Positions 1-7,806 of a stretch of 64,000 bases of DNA are shown in pieces. Under the pieces are notes generated by a model that worked only from the letters and a program-made list of their open reading frames with translations, ran no database searches and had not been told where the DNA came from. A program made the position numbers and the translations under genes. The stretch is taken from positions 4,092,001 to 4,156,000 of the forward strand of contig NZ_CP014015.2 of assembly GCF_001559075.2 (NCBI RefSeq), in the 5' to 3' direction. Within the stretch, counting starts at the first letter, position 1, and each line of letters starts with the position of its first letter. Source of the stretch: Citrobacter amalonaticus (GTDB taxonomy: Bacteria > Pseudomonadota > Gammaproteobacteria > Enterobacterales > Enterobacteriaceae).

Positions 1-1
1 G

Positions 2-493
2 TTAGGATGGGTGATATTTATCCCGGCGCTCCTCTCCACGCTGATTTCAGCCCTGAAATTTATGTACGCGCACAGCGAAAAGCAGGAAGGGATTAACGCG
101 GTGATGCTCGATTTTACCCACGTCATGATCGACATGATGCGAGTGAATACCCCGTTTCTGAACCTCTTCTGGTACAACTCGCCGACGCCGGATTTCCAGA
201 ATAGCCTGAACATTCTGTTCTGGCTGATTTTTGCGCTGATTTTTATCGGGCTGGCGATGCAGGATTCCGGTGCGCGTATGAGTCGCCAGGCGCGGTTTTT
301 ACGTGAAGGCGTTGAAGACCAGTTGATTCTGGAGAAAGCCAAGGGCAGCGAAGGGCTGTCACGCGAGCAGATTGAGTCGCGCATTGTGGTTCCACATCAC
401 ACGATTTTCCTGCAGTTTTTCCCGCTCTACATCCTGCCGGTGATTATCATCATCCTCGGCTATGTGTTCTTTTCCCTGCTGGGATTTGTCTGA
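2..493 (+). CDS. yniB: YniB family inner membrane protein, 5' end cut by window
   Basis: Uncharacterised membrane protein of the YniB family. The reading frame is open to the left edge (in-frame Leu-Gly-Trp before the GTG at 11), so the N-terminus lies outside the window. About 163 residues are visible, against roughly 178 for E. coli YniB as I recall it. A hydrophobic segment lies at the visible N-terminus, a second in the middle (NILFWLIFALIFIGLAM) and a third near the C-terminus (YILPVIIIILGYVFFSLLGF). A basic, charged stretch around GARMSRQARFLREG separates the last two. The function is unknown. A rho-independent terminator follows directly, and the next gene, yniA, converges from the other strand. 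Confidence 0.9.
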   Translation, partial: LGWVIFIPALLSTLISALKFMYAHSEKQEGINAVMLDFTHVMIDMMRVNTPFLNLFWYNSPTPDFQNSLNILFWLIFALIFIGLAMQDSGARMSRQARFLREGVEDQLILEKAKGSEGLSREQIESRIVVPHHTIFLQFFPLYILPVIIIILGYVFFSLLGFV

Positions 494-497
494 ATAA

Positions 498-521
498 AAA
501 GGCCGCCATCCGGCGGCCTTT
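498..521 (+). terminator. Rho-independent terminator of yniB
   Basis: A GC-rich stem, GGCCGCC/GGCGGCC around ATCC, is flanked by an A-run on the left and TTT on the right, four bases after the yniB stop codon. The same stem-loop recurs at 663-684, where it serves yniA on the other strand. Confidence 0.8.
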
Positions 522-660
522 GAGAGTGATGACAAACCTCGTCTCGTTGCCGGACAAGCAGAGAGTACCTAATTAAAAACGAGGAAAATCAATTCATTGA
601 TTTTCGGCTGATAACCACAAAGAAGGAAAAACCACGTTTTTTCCTTCTTTGTTAGCGGTC
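522..660. other. Convergent intergenic region with stacked inverted repeats
   Basis: No ORF is apparent between yniB and yniA. Three inverted repeats are visible. CCTCGT (537-542) can pair with ACGAGG (579-584). GAAAATCAA/TTGATTTTC (584-605) has a TTCA loop. A 15-bp perfect stem, ACAAAGAAGGAAAAA with its complement (617-652), closes on the loop CCACG. They may be bidirectional terminator elements or part of a small RNA; see findings. Confidence 0.5.
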
Positions 661-684
661 AGAAAGGCCGCCATCCGGCGGCCT
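661..684 (-). terminator. Rho-independent terminator of yniA
   Basis: Read on the minus strand, the stem GGCCGCC-GGAT-GGCGGCC is followed by TTTCT, about 20 bases after the yniA stop. It duplicates the stem of the yniB terminator. Confidence 0.7.
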
Positions 685-701
685 GATGATGTCAGCCATG
701 A

Positions 702-1562
702 TTACGCCGCGAGCAGTCTGTCCATTGCCTTCTGCGCAATTACCAGGTGCTGACCGCCAAACAGTCTTGCCCGGTTGAGCAAGGTATAAAGTTGATATAC
801 CGGTTGCCGGTCGAGAAAATCTAACGGCAGCGGCGACACCGACTGATAACCATCATAAATTTGCGGCGGCTGTTCGGTATGCAGCGGCAACATCGCCAGG
901 TCGCACTCCCTGTCTCCCCAGTAACAGGCCGGATCAAACAGATACGGACCGTCTGGCCCGAGCGCGCAGTTCCCGGACCACAGATCGCCGTGTAATAAAG
1001 AAGGCTGTGGCTGGTGGGAGGCGAGACGCTGTTGCACGTGCTCGACGATGGCGTCGATATTGCCAAAAGCAATCCCTTTTTCCGCCGCCAGTTCGAGTTG
1101 CCAGCCAATGCGCTGTTCGGCGAAAAAGGTAGACCAGCGGCGCTGCCAGGCATTGGGCTGCGGTGTGGTCGAGAGCGCGTTATCGAAATCCAGCCCAAAC
1201 TGCGGCTGATCGCTCCATTCATGCAGGTGGGCAAGCTGCTGCCCCAGAATAAACGCACTGTGCGCATCCAACGGACGGGGAGGGAGATAATCCATCACCA
1301 GAAAGCTGTAATCACGATCCGCACCCACCGCCCACACTTTGGGGACCGTCACCGTATGGCTGCGTGATAACAGTTCTAATTGATCGGCTTCTGCCGTGAA
1401 GCCTGGAAGCAGTTCTCGCTCATCACATTTAACGAAGAAATCGCGTCCCGCATAGCGTAAATGCCACGCGGCATGAATTTCTCCGCCAGGCAGTTCGTTA
1501 CGCAGTTCGATTTCGCCTTCACCGAGTTGCTCGCTTAAAAGACGACTGATAGCCTGCCACAT
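702..1562 (-). CDS. yniA: YniA, fructosamine-3-kinase family protein
   Basis: Member of the fructosamine kinase / aminoglycoside phosphotransferase-like fold. Its assumed role is phosphorylation of a ketosamine or sugar-like metabolite in the cytoplasm; the true substrate is not established. Kinase landmarks are present: a probable ATP-binding Lys at about 45 (FFVKCDE), the catalytic loop HGDLWSGN at 191-198, and the metal-binding FDP-x-CYWGDRE region at about 209-219. I chose the ATG at 1562, giving 286 residues, because GGGGAGAG lies just upstream. An in-frame ATG five codons earlier (1577) has no such site. The gene is monocistronic between its own terminator and ydiZ, which is about 105 bp upstream on the same strand. 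Confidence 0.93.
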   Translation of the reverse strand: MWQAISRLLSEQLGEGEIELRNELPGGEIHAAWHLRYAGRDFFVKCDERELLPGFTAEADQLELLSRSHTVTVPKVWAVGADRDYSFLVMDYLPPRPLDAHSAFILGQQLAHLHEWSDQPQFGLDFDNALSTTPQPNAWQRRWSTFFAEQRIGWQLELAAEKGIAFGNIDAIVEHVQQRLASHQPQPSLLHGDLWSGNCALGPDGPYLFDPACYWGDRECDLAMLPLHTEQPPQIYDGYQSVSPLPLDFLDRQPVYQLYTLLNRARLFGGQHLVIAQKAMDRLLAA

Positions 1563-1668
1563 GATGTCTCTCCCCATGTTGTCTGCCAGATCATAAGGTT
1601 AGCGCAAAGATGCGGTTAAAAAACACGAACTAACGCACACCGTGGACGTGTTTTCGCGGTAATGGCAT

Positions 1669-1959
1669 TTATTGTCCGCTGAGATCCCACTCTTCCCAGG
1701 TCACCACGCTGACCTCCGGCATTTTATCTAACGCGCTTTCTGCCAGCCCTGCGGCCAGTGCTTTGACCTCCTCCGGACTCTGGGCGCTAATCAACCCAAA
1801 GGTATTGGTGCCCAGTTCATGCACATTTCCGTCATCATCTGTGAGGGTGAGCAGAAAACCGGCACGGGTAAGATGGTTGTTCAGTTCATTTATTTCCGTT
1901 AAGGAGTCTTCGTGGAACGTGATAGTAACAACATATCGGGTGATTTCCCCACTGGCCAT
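1669..1959 (-). CDS. ydiZ: YdiZ family protein of unknown function
   Basis: A 96-residue acidic cytoplasmic protein matching E. coli YdiZ in length and in the segments TFHEDSLTEINELNNHL and GTNTFGLISAQSPEEV. It has no catalytic motif that I recognise, no signal peptide and no membrane segment. The start at 1959 is preceded by AAAGGGGTG at good spacing; an in-frame upstream ATG at 1995 lacks this and would add 12 residues absent from the family. It lies between yniA and pfkB, both on the same strand. Confidence 0.88.
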   Translation of the reverse strand: MASGEITRYVVTITFHEDSLTEINELNNHLTRAGFLLTLTDDDGNVHELGTNTFGLISAQSPEEVKALAAGLAESALDKMPEVSVVTWEEWDLSGQ

Positions 1960-2059
1960 TTGACACCCCTTTGTAATCTCATGAGTTTGTAGCATAGACG
2001 GTGAACGCGTAAGCCGACAGGTTTACGCTAAATTCCCCCTCGAAAAGAGGGGGGAATCA

Positions 2060-2992
2060 TTATGACTGGCTAAGATAAGCGTAGATTTTTTGTGTATCGT
2101 CATGGGAGCACAGGCGTGTTCCCAGGTTGATGGTCGCGGCGCTACCGGCCGCAACGCCGAAGCGCACCATATCGTCAAGCGAGGCGCCTTCAGCCAGTTT
2201 GAGGGTCATTGCCCCCACCATACTGTCACCCGCGCCCACGGTGCTCTGGCTTTTAACCGGCGGTGGCACAACCTGCACGCAGGTTTTACTGTCCACACCC
2301 AGCGCGCCCTGAGGGCCGAGCGAGACAACAACGCGCTGCGCCTTGCCGCTGCGGACAATTTCCTGCGCCGCTTTGCGCACGTCATCAGGCTGGGTAAGTT
2401 CGCGATTAACCAGGGCACTGAGTTCTTTCTGGTTGGGTTTGACCAGTTCAATATTGCCAATAGCTAACGCGGCCGTCAGCGCCTCGCCGGAGCTGTCAAT
2501 GATGCAACGGATCCCCTGTTTCTGCGCGGCGGTAATTAACTGGCTGAGTTTTTCGACTTTGACGCCTGGCGGCAGACTACCGCTGACTACCAGAATGGCA
2601 CCGGACTCGATCTCCAGGACCTGCTCTTCTATCTGGCGAAACTCATCGTCATTCAGGGCCGCACCGGGCATCACAAAGCGATACTGTTCGCCGCTGGATT
2701 CGACATGAACGTGCAGGTTCTGACGCGTCCAGTCTTTTGCATCAATGGTTGCGACCGGAACGTTTTCGTCAGCGAGCAGGGCCACCAGGTGTTCACCGGT
2801 TGCACCACCGACGGGGAAAATAGCGGTCGCCGTTCCGCCCAGATGGGCAATGGCGCGAGCGACATTAATACCACCGCCGCCAGGCTCAAATACCGGGGCA
2901 GTACAGCGGAGTTTCCCTTCGGGATAGATTTGCGGGGTGATCGTTGCGCTATCGAGAGAGGGCGCAAGCGTCAACGTATAGATACGTACCAT
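2060..2992 (-). CDS. pfkB: 6-phosphofructokinase isozyme 2 (Pfk-2)
   Basis: Phosphorylates fructose 6-phosphate to fructose 1,6-bisphosphate with ATP in glycolysis. It is the minor, PfkB/ribokinase-family isozyme and is unrelated to PfkA. At 310 residues it is one longer than the E. coli enzyme and nearly colinear with it. Visible motifs are the N-terminal ribokinase signature (EPGGGGINVARA, 37-48), the KPNQKE segment of the ATP site, and the C-terminal signature with the catalytic Asp in TVGAGDSMVGA (about 250-260). The start has a strong AGGAGGT Shine-Dalgarno sequence. It is divergent from ydiY across a 286-bp AT-rich gap. Confidence 0.97.
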   Translation of the reverse strand: MVRIYTLTLAPSLDSATITPQIYPEGKLRCTAPVFEPGGGGINVARAIAHLGGTATAIFPVGGATGEHLVALLADENVPVATIDAKDWTRQNLHVHVESSGEQYRFVMPGAALNDDEFRQIEEQVLEIESGAILVVSGSLPPGVKVEKLSQLITAAQKQGIRCIIDSSGEALTAALAIGNIELVKPNQKELSALVNRELTQPDDVRKAAQEIVRSGKAQRVVVSLGPQGALGVDSKTCVQVVPPPVKSQSTVGAGDSMVGAMTLKLAEGASLDDMVRFGVAAGSAATINLGTRLCSHDDTQKIYAYLSQS

Positions 2993-3157
2993 CGTTACCT
3001 CCTGTTAGGCTGTGTTCAGTCTGGCACCGAATAGCGCTAAAGTGAAGTCATTAACAATATGATTAATTAAAGTTTATTGTTTTAATTTCCCGTAAGGATA
3101 TATAAATATTTAATTGTTTTGAGAGCTCTCTTATTCAAAAAATGAAATAAGAATTCA

Positions 3158-3186
3158 TTGCTATGTTATTCGAGCCTTTTTATAAT
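3158..3186 (+). promoter_or_regulatory. Probable sigma-70 promoter of ydiY
   Basis: The -35 box TTGCTA (3158-3163) and a perfect -10 box TATAAT (3181-3186) are separated by 17 bp in the pfkB-ydiY divergent gap. They predict a leader of roughly 85 bases before ydiY. Confidence 0.55.
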
Positions 3187-3278
3187 TTGTTACCTTTCCT
3201 GGGGCGTTTGTCATTGATCCCTCTGAAAGTTTCCGGGACCGTAATGGTCTCTTTTTTTGTTGTACGGACTCTTTATAA

Positions 3279-4037
3279 ATGAAGCTTTTAAAGACAGTTC
3301 CCGCTGCCGTTCTGCTGGCGGGGGGCGTGTTTGCGTCGATGTACGCAACTGCCGATGATTCCGTTTTTACTGTCATGGATGATCCCTCAAGTGCGAAGAA
3401 ACCCTTCGAAGGCAATCTCAATGCCGGTTATCTTGCGCAGTCAGGCAACACGAAAAGTTCTTCTTTGACCGCGGACACGACCATGACCTGGTACGGCCAG
3501 ACAACGGCCTGGTCACTGTGGGGGAACGCGAGCAACACCTCTTCCAATGATGAACGCTCTTCAGAGAAATATGCGGTTGGCGGTCGTAGTCGTTACAACG
3601 TGACCGATTATGACTATCTTTTTGGCCAGGCGAGTTGGCTGACGGATCGTTATAACGGCTACCGTGAGCGCGACGTGTTCACCGCCGGTTATGGTCGCCA
3701 GTTCCTTAACGGCCCCGTACACAGCTTCCGTTTTGAATTCGGTCCGGGCGTACGGTACGACGAACATACGGATGGCACAACGGAAACGCAGCCGCTGGGC
3801 TATGCTTCTGGCGCGTATGCCTGGCAGATATCAGACAACACCAAATTTACGCAAGGCGTGTCGGTGTTTGGTGCTGAAGATACGACGCTGAACTCCGAGA
3901 CGGCGCTGAATGTGGCAATCAATGAGCACTTTGGCCTGAAGGTGGCGTACAACGTAACGTGGAACTCCGAACCGCCGGAAACGGCGCCGGAGCATACGGA
4001 CAGACGTACTACCGTCTCTCTGGGCTACCGGATGTAA
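3279..4037 (+). CDS. ydiY: YdiY, DUF481 outer membrane beta-barrel protein
   Basis: Predicted outer membrane protein of the DUF481/YdiY family, 252 residues, the same length as the E. coli protein that is described as acid-inducible. It starts with a signal peptide (basic MKLLK, hydrophobic core, likely cleavage before ADD at about 25). The body has alternating aromatic beta-strands such as SLTADTTMTWYG and TTAWSLWGNAS, and ends with a strand finishing in an aromatic-rich SLGYRM. This is typical of barrels recognised by the BAM complex, although the last residue is Met rather than Phe. The biochemical role is unknown. A strong terminator follows. Confidence 0.93.
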   Translation: MKLLKTVPAAVLLAGGVFASMYATADDSVFTVMDDPSSAKKPFEGNLNAGYLAQSGNTKSSSLTADTTMTWYGQTTAWSLWGNASNTSSNDERSSEKYAVGGRSRYNVTDYDYLFGQASWLTDRYNGYRERDVFTAGYGRQFLNGPVHSFRFEFGPGVRYDEHTDGTTETQPLGYASGAYAWQISDNTKFTQGVSVFGAEDTTLNSETALNVAINEHFGLKVAYNVTWNSEPPETAPEHTDRRTTVSLGYRM

Positions 4038-4043
4038 GCTGAG

Positions 4044-4072
4044 GCCAGACTGTTCCCCAGTCTGGCTTTTTT
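4044..4072 (+). terminator. Rho-independent terminator of ydiY
   Basis: The stem GCCAGACTG/CAGTCTGGC with a five-base loop is followed by TTTTTT, seven bases after the ydiY stop. Confidence 0.85.
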
Positions 4073-4145
4073 ATTGTGGGGTCTGATGTCGATTTATCCG
4101 TCAGCGCTTTTATCCAGAATATGCACGTTGCCAGAATCACGACGG

Positions 4146-4253
4146 CTATCCCCAAATCATTGCCGCCCAGCGTAGCAATAGCATTGCGCCACAGATGACG
4201 ATCAGGACGACCACCATTTTCCAGTGTTTTTTGGCGAAGCGATTTGATGGCAT
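4146..4253 (-). CDS. yniD: YniD, small inner membrane protein
   Basis: A 35-residue ORF encoding MPSNRFAKKHWKMVV, then a hydrophobic core VLIVICGAMLLLRWAAMIWG: a basic N-terminus followed by one transmembrane helix. It matches E. coli YniD in length and at nearly every position I remember. Two adjacent ATG codons (4254-4256 and 4251-4253 on the plus coordinates) follow AGGAAATAA; I chose the second to match the known 35-residue form. The function is unknown. Confidence 0.85.
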   Translation of the reverse strand: MPSNRFAKKHWKMVVVLIVICGAMLLLRWAAMIWG

Positions 4254-4365
4254 CATTTATTTCCTGTCGGTTTCAGACGGTTAATCCTAGTGTAACAAAT
4301 CTGTCAGCCAGGCAGTGAATGGATATGCATCTTGCCTCGTCCATGCAGGAAGGAAAAGAGGGGGG

Positions 4366-5205
4366 CTATGGCCCGTACTCTGCGAGCGTGTAGGTATAGT
4401 AGTTAAGCTGTCGGTACTGACGCTTCAAAAGTTCAGTGGGCGTCAGGTCAGTATAGAGTCGACATGTTTTGATGAAATGCGCTTGATCGTAGTAGCCGTG
4501 GCTGAACGCACTCGTCAGGATATCGCCGTCCACCAGTAACTGGCGCAGCGTTCGCTGAAATCGGGCTGTGCGGCAAAAATAGCGCGCATCGACGCCAGTG
4601 AATTGATGTACGCGTCGTAGCATCGTCCGCTCAGTCATTCCCAACTGGCTACGGATTGTCGAGAACGACTCGCCGTAATACAGTCGATTCACCGCCTGGA
4701 TGAGATCGCTGTTCGCCCGTTCGCAACGGTCAACCATTGTTAGCAGCCAACGTTCTAACCGGCTGATACGTTTGTCATACGATAAGTTAATCAATTCCGG
4801 GATGGCACAACATAGACCCAGATCGGTGAAGGAAACAGGAACATCATCCAATTCATCCATCGCAATACCCAGCAGGGGAAAACAAGTTGCAGAGCGCAGC
4901 CGGATTGAGAGTAAATCGATTTCTCCCTGGGGGGTGAATATCATTCTGGACTTGCGGGGGCGAAGCAGGACGGCCTCGCCCTTTGGGACAATACGGTAAT
5001 TTGATGTCTGTTGGCTATCCAGCGGTATCGTCGCAATGAGCAGAGGATCGCCCAGGTTGAGCAGCAGTTCGCCTCCGGTACCGGGAAAGAGCGTGGGTAA
5101 GGGCGTCCCTGCTGTCATTTGCCAGCACCAGAAATGGGCTATCCAGTTAGCCAGCGCCATACTGGGTGCACTGCATCGTTGCATGTTGATATTTACCTCA
5201 GACAC
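4366..5205 (-). CDS. AraC family transcriptional regulator
   Basis: A 279-residue regulator whose C-terminal third (about 175-265) carries two helix-turn-helix motifs of the AraC/XylS type: FSTIRSQLGMTERTMLRRVHQFTG, split here as two helices, and then FSHGYYDQAHFIKTCRLYTDLTPTELL. The N-terminal part (NWIAHFWCWQM, PGTGGELLLNLGDPL) resembles the DUF6597-type ligand domain of unnamed AraC regulators. The annotated start is a GTG with AAGG upstream; an ATG at 5184, eight codons in, with GAGG before it is an alternative. It lies 6 bp downstream of a DUF6506-like gene and is probably cotranscribed with it. I do not know this pair from E. coli K-12 at this position. Confidence 0.85.
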   Translation of the reverse strand: MSEVNINMQRCSAPSMALANWIAHFWCWQMTAGTPLPTLFPGTGGELLLNLGDPLLIATIPLDSQQTSNYRIVPKGEAVLLRPRKSRMIFTPQGEIDLLSIRLRSATCFPLLGIAMDELDDVPVSFTDLGLCCAIPELINLSYDKRISRLERWLLTMVDRCERANSDLIQAVNRLYYGESFSTIRSQLGMTERTMLRRVHQFTGVDARYFCRTARFQRTLRQLLVDGDILTSAFSHGYYDQAHFIKTCRLYTDLTPTELLKRQYRQLNYYTYTLAEYGP

Positions 5206-5211
5206 CTTGCC

Positions 5212-5523
5212 TTACTCAAACAGACTGTCTCCACTGCGGTTTCCCAGTCCCGGATGAAGGTCAAAGCGAACGACGCCGACCTGCATTCTGCCTGCTGCCG
5301 CTTTCACCATATGCGCAACACCAAGATGGCCGAAACCCGCACATAATTCAATTGCGCGGATCCCCTCATCATAGAGCGCATCAAGGAGTTTACCTGCCTG
5401 CTGATAATCGCTCACCGCGATGGTTTTAACCTGCACCTGCTCGGTTTTCACCCATGCGTTATGGGTTTCGGCCACTGCGTGAGGCGCAACAAATATAAAT
5501 GCAGCTTTTAACGTATCGCTCAT
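5212..5523 (-). CDS. DUF6506-like small protein
   Basis: A 103-residue protein (start MSDTLKAAFIFVAPHA; conserved-looking core ELCAGFGHLGVAHMVKAAAG; tail VGVVRFDLHPGLGN) that I assign to the DUF6506 family by recall; its biochemical function is unknown. There is no signal peptide or transmembrane helix. The glycine-rich core with Cys and His residues could form a small-molecule site, but that is speculation. It is the first gene of a two-gene unit with an AraC regulator immediately downstream, which suggests that the regulator responds to a compound linked to this protein. Confidence 0.65.
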   Translation of the reverse strand: MSDTLKAAFIFVAPHAVAETHNAWVKTEQVQVKTIAVSDYQQAGKLLDALYDEGIRAIELCAGFGHLGVAHMVKAAAGRMQVGVVRFDLHPGLGNRSGDSLFE

Positions 5524-5714
5524 GTCACTTGATCCTGTTTCGTTATCGAAACCTGAATCTTACGTTTGACGACGTGAGCGGTATTGTACCAATCCGCCAG
5601 TAATGGGGTATTACTCCTCCTCAGGGGCGAAAAACACCTTGCTAACGTCATGATCCAGCCCAATATAAAACAGAAAGGTGCATTCTCCCTTTTTTTAGTG
5701 TTACCATCGTTCGA
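5524..5714. promoter_or_regulatory. Divergent promoter region, DUF6506 gene and thrS
   Basis: No convincing ORF. The region must hold the leftward promoter of the DUF6506-araC unit and the rightward thrS promoter. A -10-like TACCAT at 5702-5707 fits the roughly 160-base leader known for E. coli thrS, but its -35 partner is weak. Confidence 0.4.
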
Positions 5715-5874
5715 CCACATTGCCGCGCTTGCGTAGCGAAAGCGGATGTGTTCCAGATTGTGTGCCAATTTAGCAATTGTTGGTTAGATGGCTGCACAAC
5801 TAACTGTAAACAAATAAATTTTCTCTTTGTATGTGATCTTGCGTATGGGTCACCACTGCAAATAAGGACATAAC
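5715..5874 (+). promoter_or_regulatory. thrS translational operator (ThrRS autoregulation)
   Basis: The leader RNA of thrS is the binding site by which threonyl-tRNA synthetase represses its own translation in E. coli. Here three stem-loops are visible. The first is CACAT..CCGC/GCGG..ATGTG (5716-5750). The second is GTTGGTT/AACTAAC (5779-5804). The third, just before the ribosome site, is GTGATC/GGTCAC (5833-5853), closing a nine-base loop TTGCGTATG that contains CGT, one of the tRNA-Thr anticodons. This is the anticodon-arm mimic. The Shine-Dalgarno AAGGA lies between this hairpin and the ATG at 5875. Confidence 0.8.
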
Positions 5875-7803
5875 ATGCCTGTTATTACTCTTCCTGATGG
5901 CAGTCAACGCCATTACGACCACGCTGTAAGCCCCATGGATGTTGCGCTGGACATTGGTCCAGGTCTGGCGAAAGCCACCATCGCTGGCCGCGTTAATGGC
6001 GAACTGGTTGATGCTTCTGACCTGATCGAAAATGATGCGACGCTCTCTATCATCACCGCAAAAGATGAAGAAGGGCTGGAGATCATTCGTCACTCCTGTG
6101 CACACCTGTTAGGTCATGCGATCAAACAACTTTGGCCGAATACCAAAATGGCTATCGGTCCGGTTGTCGACAACGGTTTCTATTATGACGTAGACCTTGA
6201 CCGTACGTTGACCCAGGAAGACATCGATGCGCTCGAGAAGCGGATGCACGAGCTCGCTGAGAAAAATTACGACGTCATTAAGAAGAAAGTCAGTTGGCAC
6301 GAAGCGCGTGAAACCTTCGTGAAGCGTGGCGAGATTTATAAAGTTTCCATTCTTGATGAAAACATTGCCCATGATGACAAACCTGGTTTGTATCATCATG
6401 AAGAATATGTCGATATGTGCCGCGGTCCGCACGTGCCGAATATGCGCTTCTGCCATCACTTTAAACTGATGAAAACCGCAGGCGCGTACTGGCGTGGCGA
6501 CAGCGACAATAAGATGTTGCAGCGTATCTACGGTACAGCCTGGGCAGATAAAAAAGCCCTCAGCGCTTATCTGCAACGTCTGGAAGAAGCGGCAAAACGT
6601 GACCACCGTAAAATCGGTAAGCAGCTTGACCTGTATCACATGCAGGAAGAAGCGCCGGGTATGGTGTTCTGGCATAACGACGGCTGGACTATTTTCCGCG
6701 AACTGGAAGTCTTTGTGCGCTCCAAGCTCAAAGAGTATCAGTATCAGGAAGTGAAAGGGCCGTTCATGATGGACCGCGTGCTGTGGGAAAAAACCGGGCA
6801 CTGGGACAACTACAAAGATGCGATGTTCACCACCTCTTCAGAGAACCGTGAATACTGCATCAAGCCGATGAACTGTCCGGGTCACGTACAGATTTTTAAT
6901 CAGGGCCTGAAATCTTACCGCGACCTGCCGCTGCGTATGGCAGAGTTTGGTAGCTGCCATCGTAACGAGCCGTCAGGTGCGTTACATGGTCTGATGCGTG
7001 TACGCGGCTTCACCCAGGATGATGCACATATCTTCTGTACTGAAGAGCAAATCCGCGATGAAGTTAACGCCTGCATCCGTATGGTCTACGATATGTACAG
7101 CACATTTGGCTTCGAGAAAATCGTGGTCAAACTCTCCACTCGTCCCGAAAAACGCATCGGTAGCGACGAAATGTGGGATCGTGCTGAGGCGGACCTGGCC
7201 GTTGCGCTGGAAGAAAACAATATCCCATTTGAATATCAACTGGGTGAAGGCGCATTCTACGGTCCGAAAATTGAATTTACCCTGTATGACTGCCTCGATC
7301 GCGCATGGCAGTGCGGTACTGTACAGCTGGACTTCTCTCTGCCGTCTCGTCTGAGCGCCTCCTATGTGGGCGAAAACAACGAGCGTCAGGTACCGGTGAT
7401 GATTCACCGCGCAATTCTTGGGTCTATGGAACGTTTCATTGGTATCCTGACTGAAGAGTTCGCAGGCTTCTTCCCGACCTGGCTTGCGCCGGTTCAGGTA
7501 GTGGTGATGAACATTACTGATTCACAGTCTGAATACGTTAACGAATTGACGCAGAAACTTCAAAATGCGGGCATTCGTGTAAAAGCAGACTTGAGAAATG
7601 AGAAGATAGGCTTTAAAATCCGCGAGCACACATTACGTCGTGTCCCTTATATGTTGGTCTGTGGTGATAAAGAAGTGGAAGCAGGCAAAGTTGCCGTTCG
7701 CACTCGCCGCGGAAAAGACCTGGGCAGCCTTGACGTATGTGAAGTGATTGAGAAGCTGCAACAAGAGATTCGCAGCCGCAGTCTTCAACAACTGGAGGAA
7801 TAA
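5875..7803 (+). CDS. thrS: Threonine-tRNA ligase
   Basis: Charges tRNA-Thr and edits mis-charged Ser-tRNA-Thr. It is a class II synthetase of 642 residues, the standard length. Domain order: N-terminal TGS domain (1-60), editing domain with HSCAHLLGHA and the HxxxH-type site (about 65-220), catalytic core with motif 2 (FGSCHRNEPSGALHGLMRVRGF) and zinc ligands including the Cys in MNCPGH, then a C-terminal anticodon-binding domain (from about 535). It is the first gene of the thrS-infC-rpmI-rplT-pheMST-ihfA cluster and is preceded by its own translational operator. Confidence 0.98.
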   Translation: MPVITLPDGSQRHYDHAVSPMDVALDIGPGLAKATIAGRVNGELVDASDLIENDATLSIITAKDEEGLEIIRHSCAHLLGHAIKQLWPNTKMAIGPVVDNGFYYDVDLDRTLTQEDIDALEKRMHELAEKNYDVIKKKVSWHEARETFVKRGEIYKVSILDENIAHDDKPGLYHHEEYVDMCRGPHVPNMRFCHHFKLMKTAGAYWRGDSDNKMLQRIYGTAWADKKALSAYLQRLEEAAKRDHRKIGKQLDLYHMQEEAPGMVFWHNDGWTIFRELEVFVRSKLKEYQYQEVKGPFMMDRVLWEKTGHWDNYKDAMFTTSSENREYCIKPMNCPGHVQIFNQGLKSYRDLPLRMAEFGSCHRNEPSGALHGLMRVRGFTQDDAHIFCTEEQIRDEVNACIRMVYDMYSTFGFEKIVVKLSTRPEKRIGSDEMWDRAEADLAVALEENNIPFEYQLGEGAFYGPKIEFTLYDCLDRAWQCGTVQLDFSLPSRLSASYVGENNERQVPVMIHRAILGSMERFIGILTEEFAGFFPTWLAPVQVVVMNITDSQSEYVNELTQKLQNAGIRVKADLRNEKIGFKIREHTLRRVPYMLVCGDKEVEAGKVAVRTRRGKDLGSLDVCEVIEKLQQEIRSRSLQQLEE

Positions 7804-7806
7804 GGT

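Noticed and set aside
5520..5768. 82-codon minus-strand frame upstream of the DUF6506-like gene
   Set aside because: It covers the thrS leader and promoter region, lacks a good ribosome site and matches nothing known.
6109..6801. 230-codon minus-strand frame within thrS
   Set aside because: Fully inside the well-conserved thrS gene, with no ribosome site and no recognisable protein.
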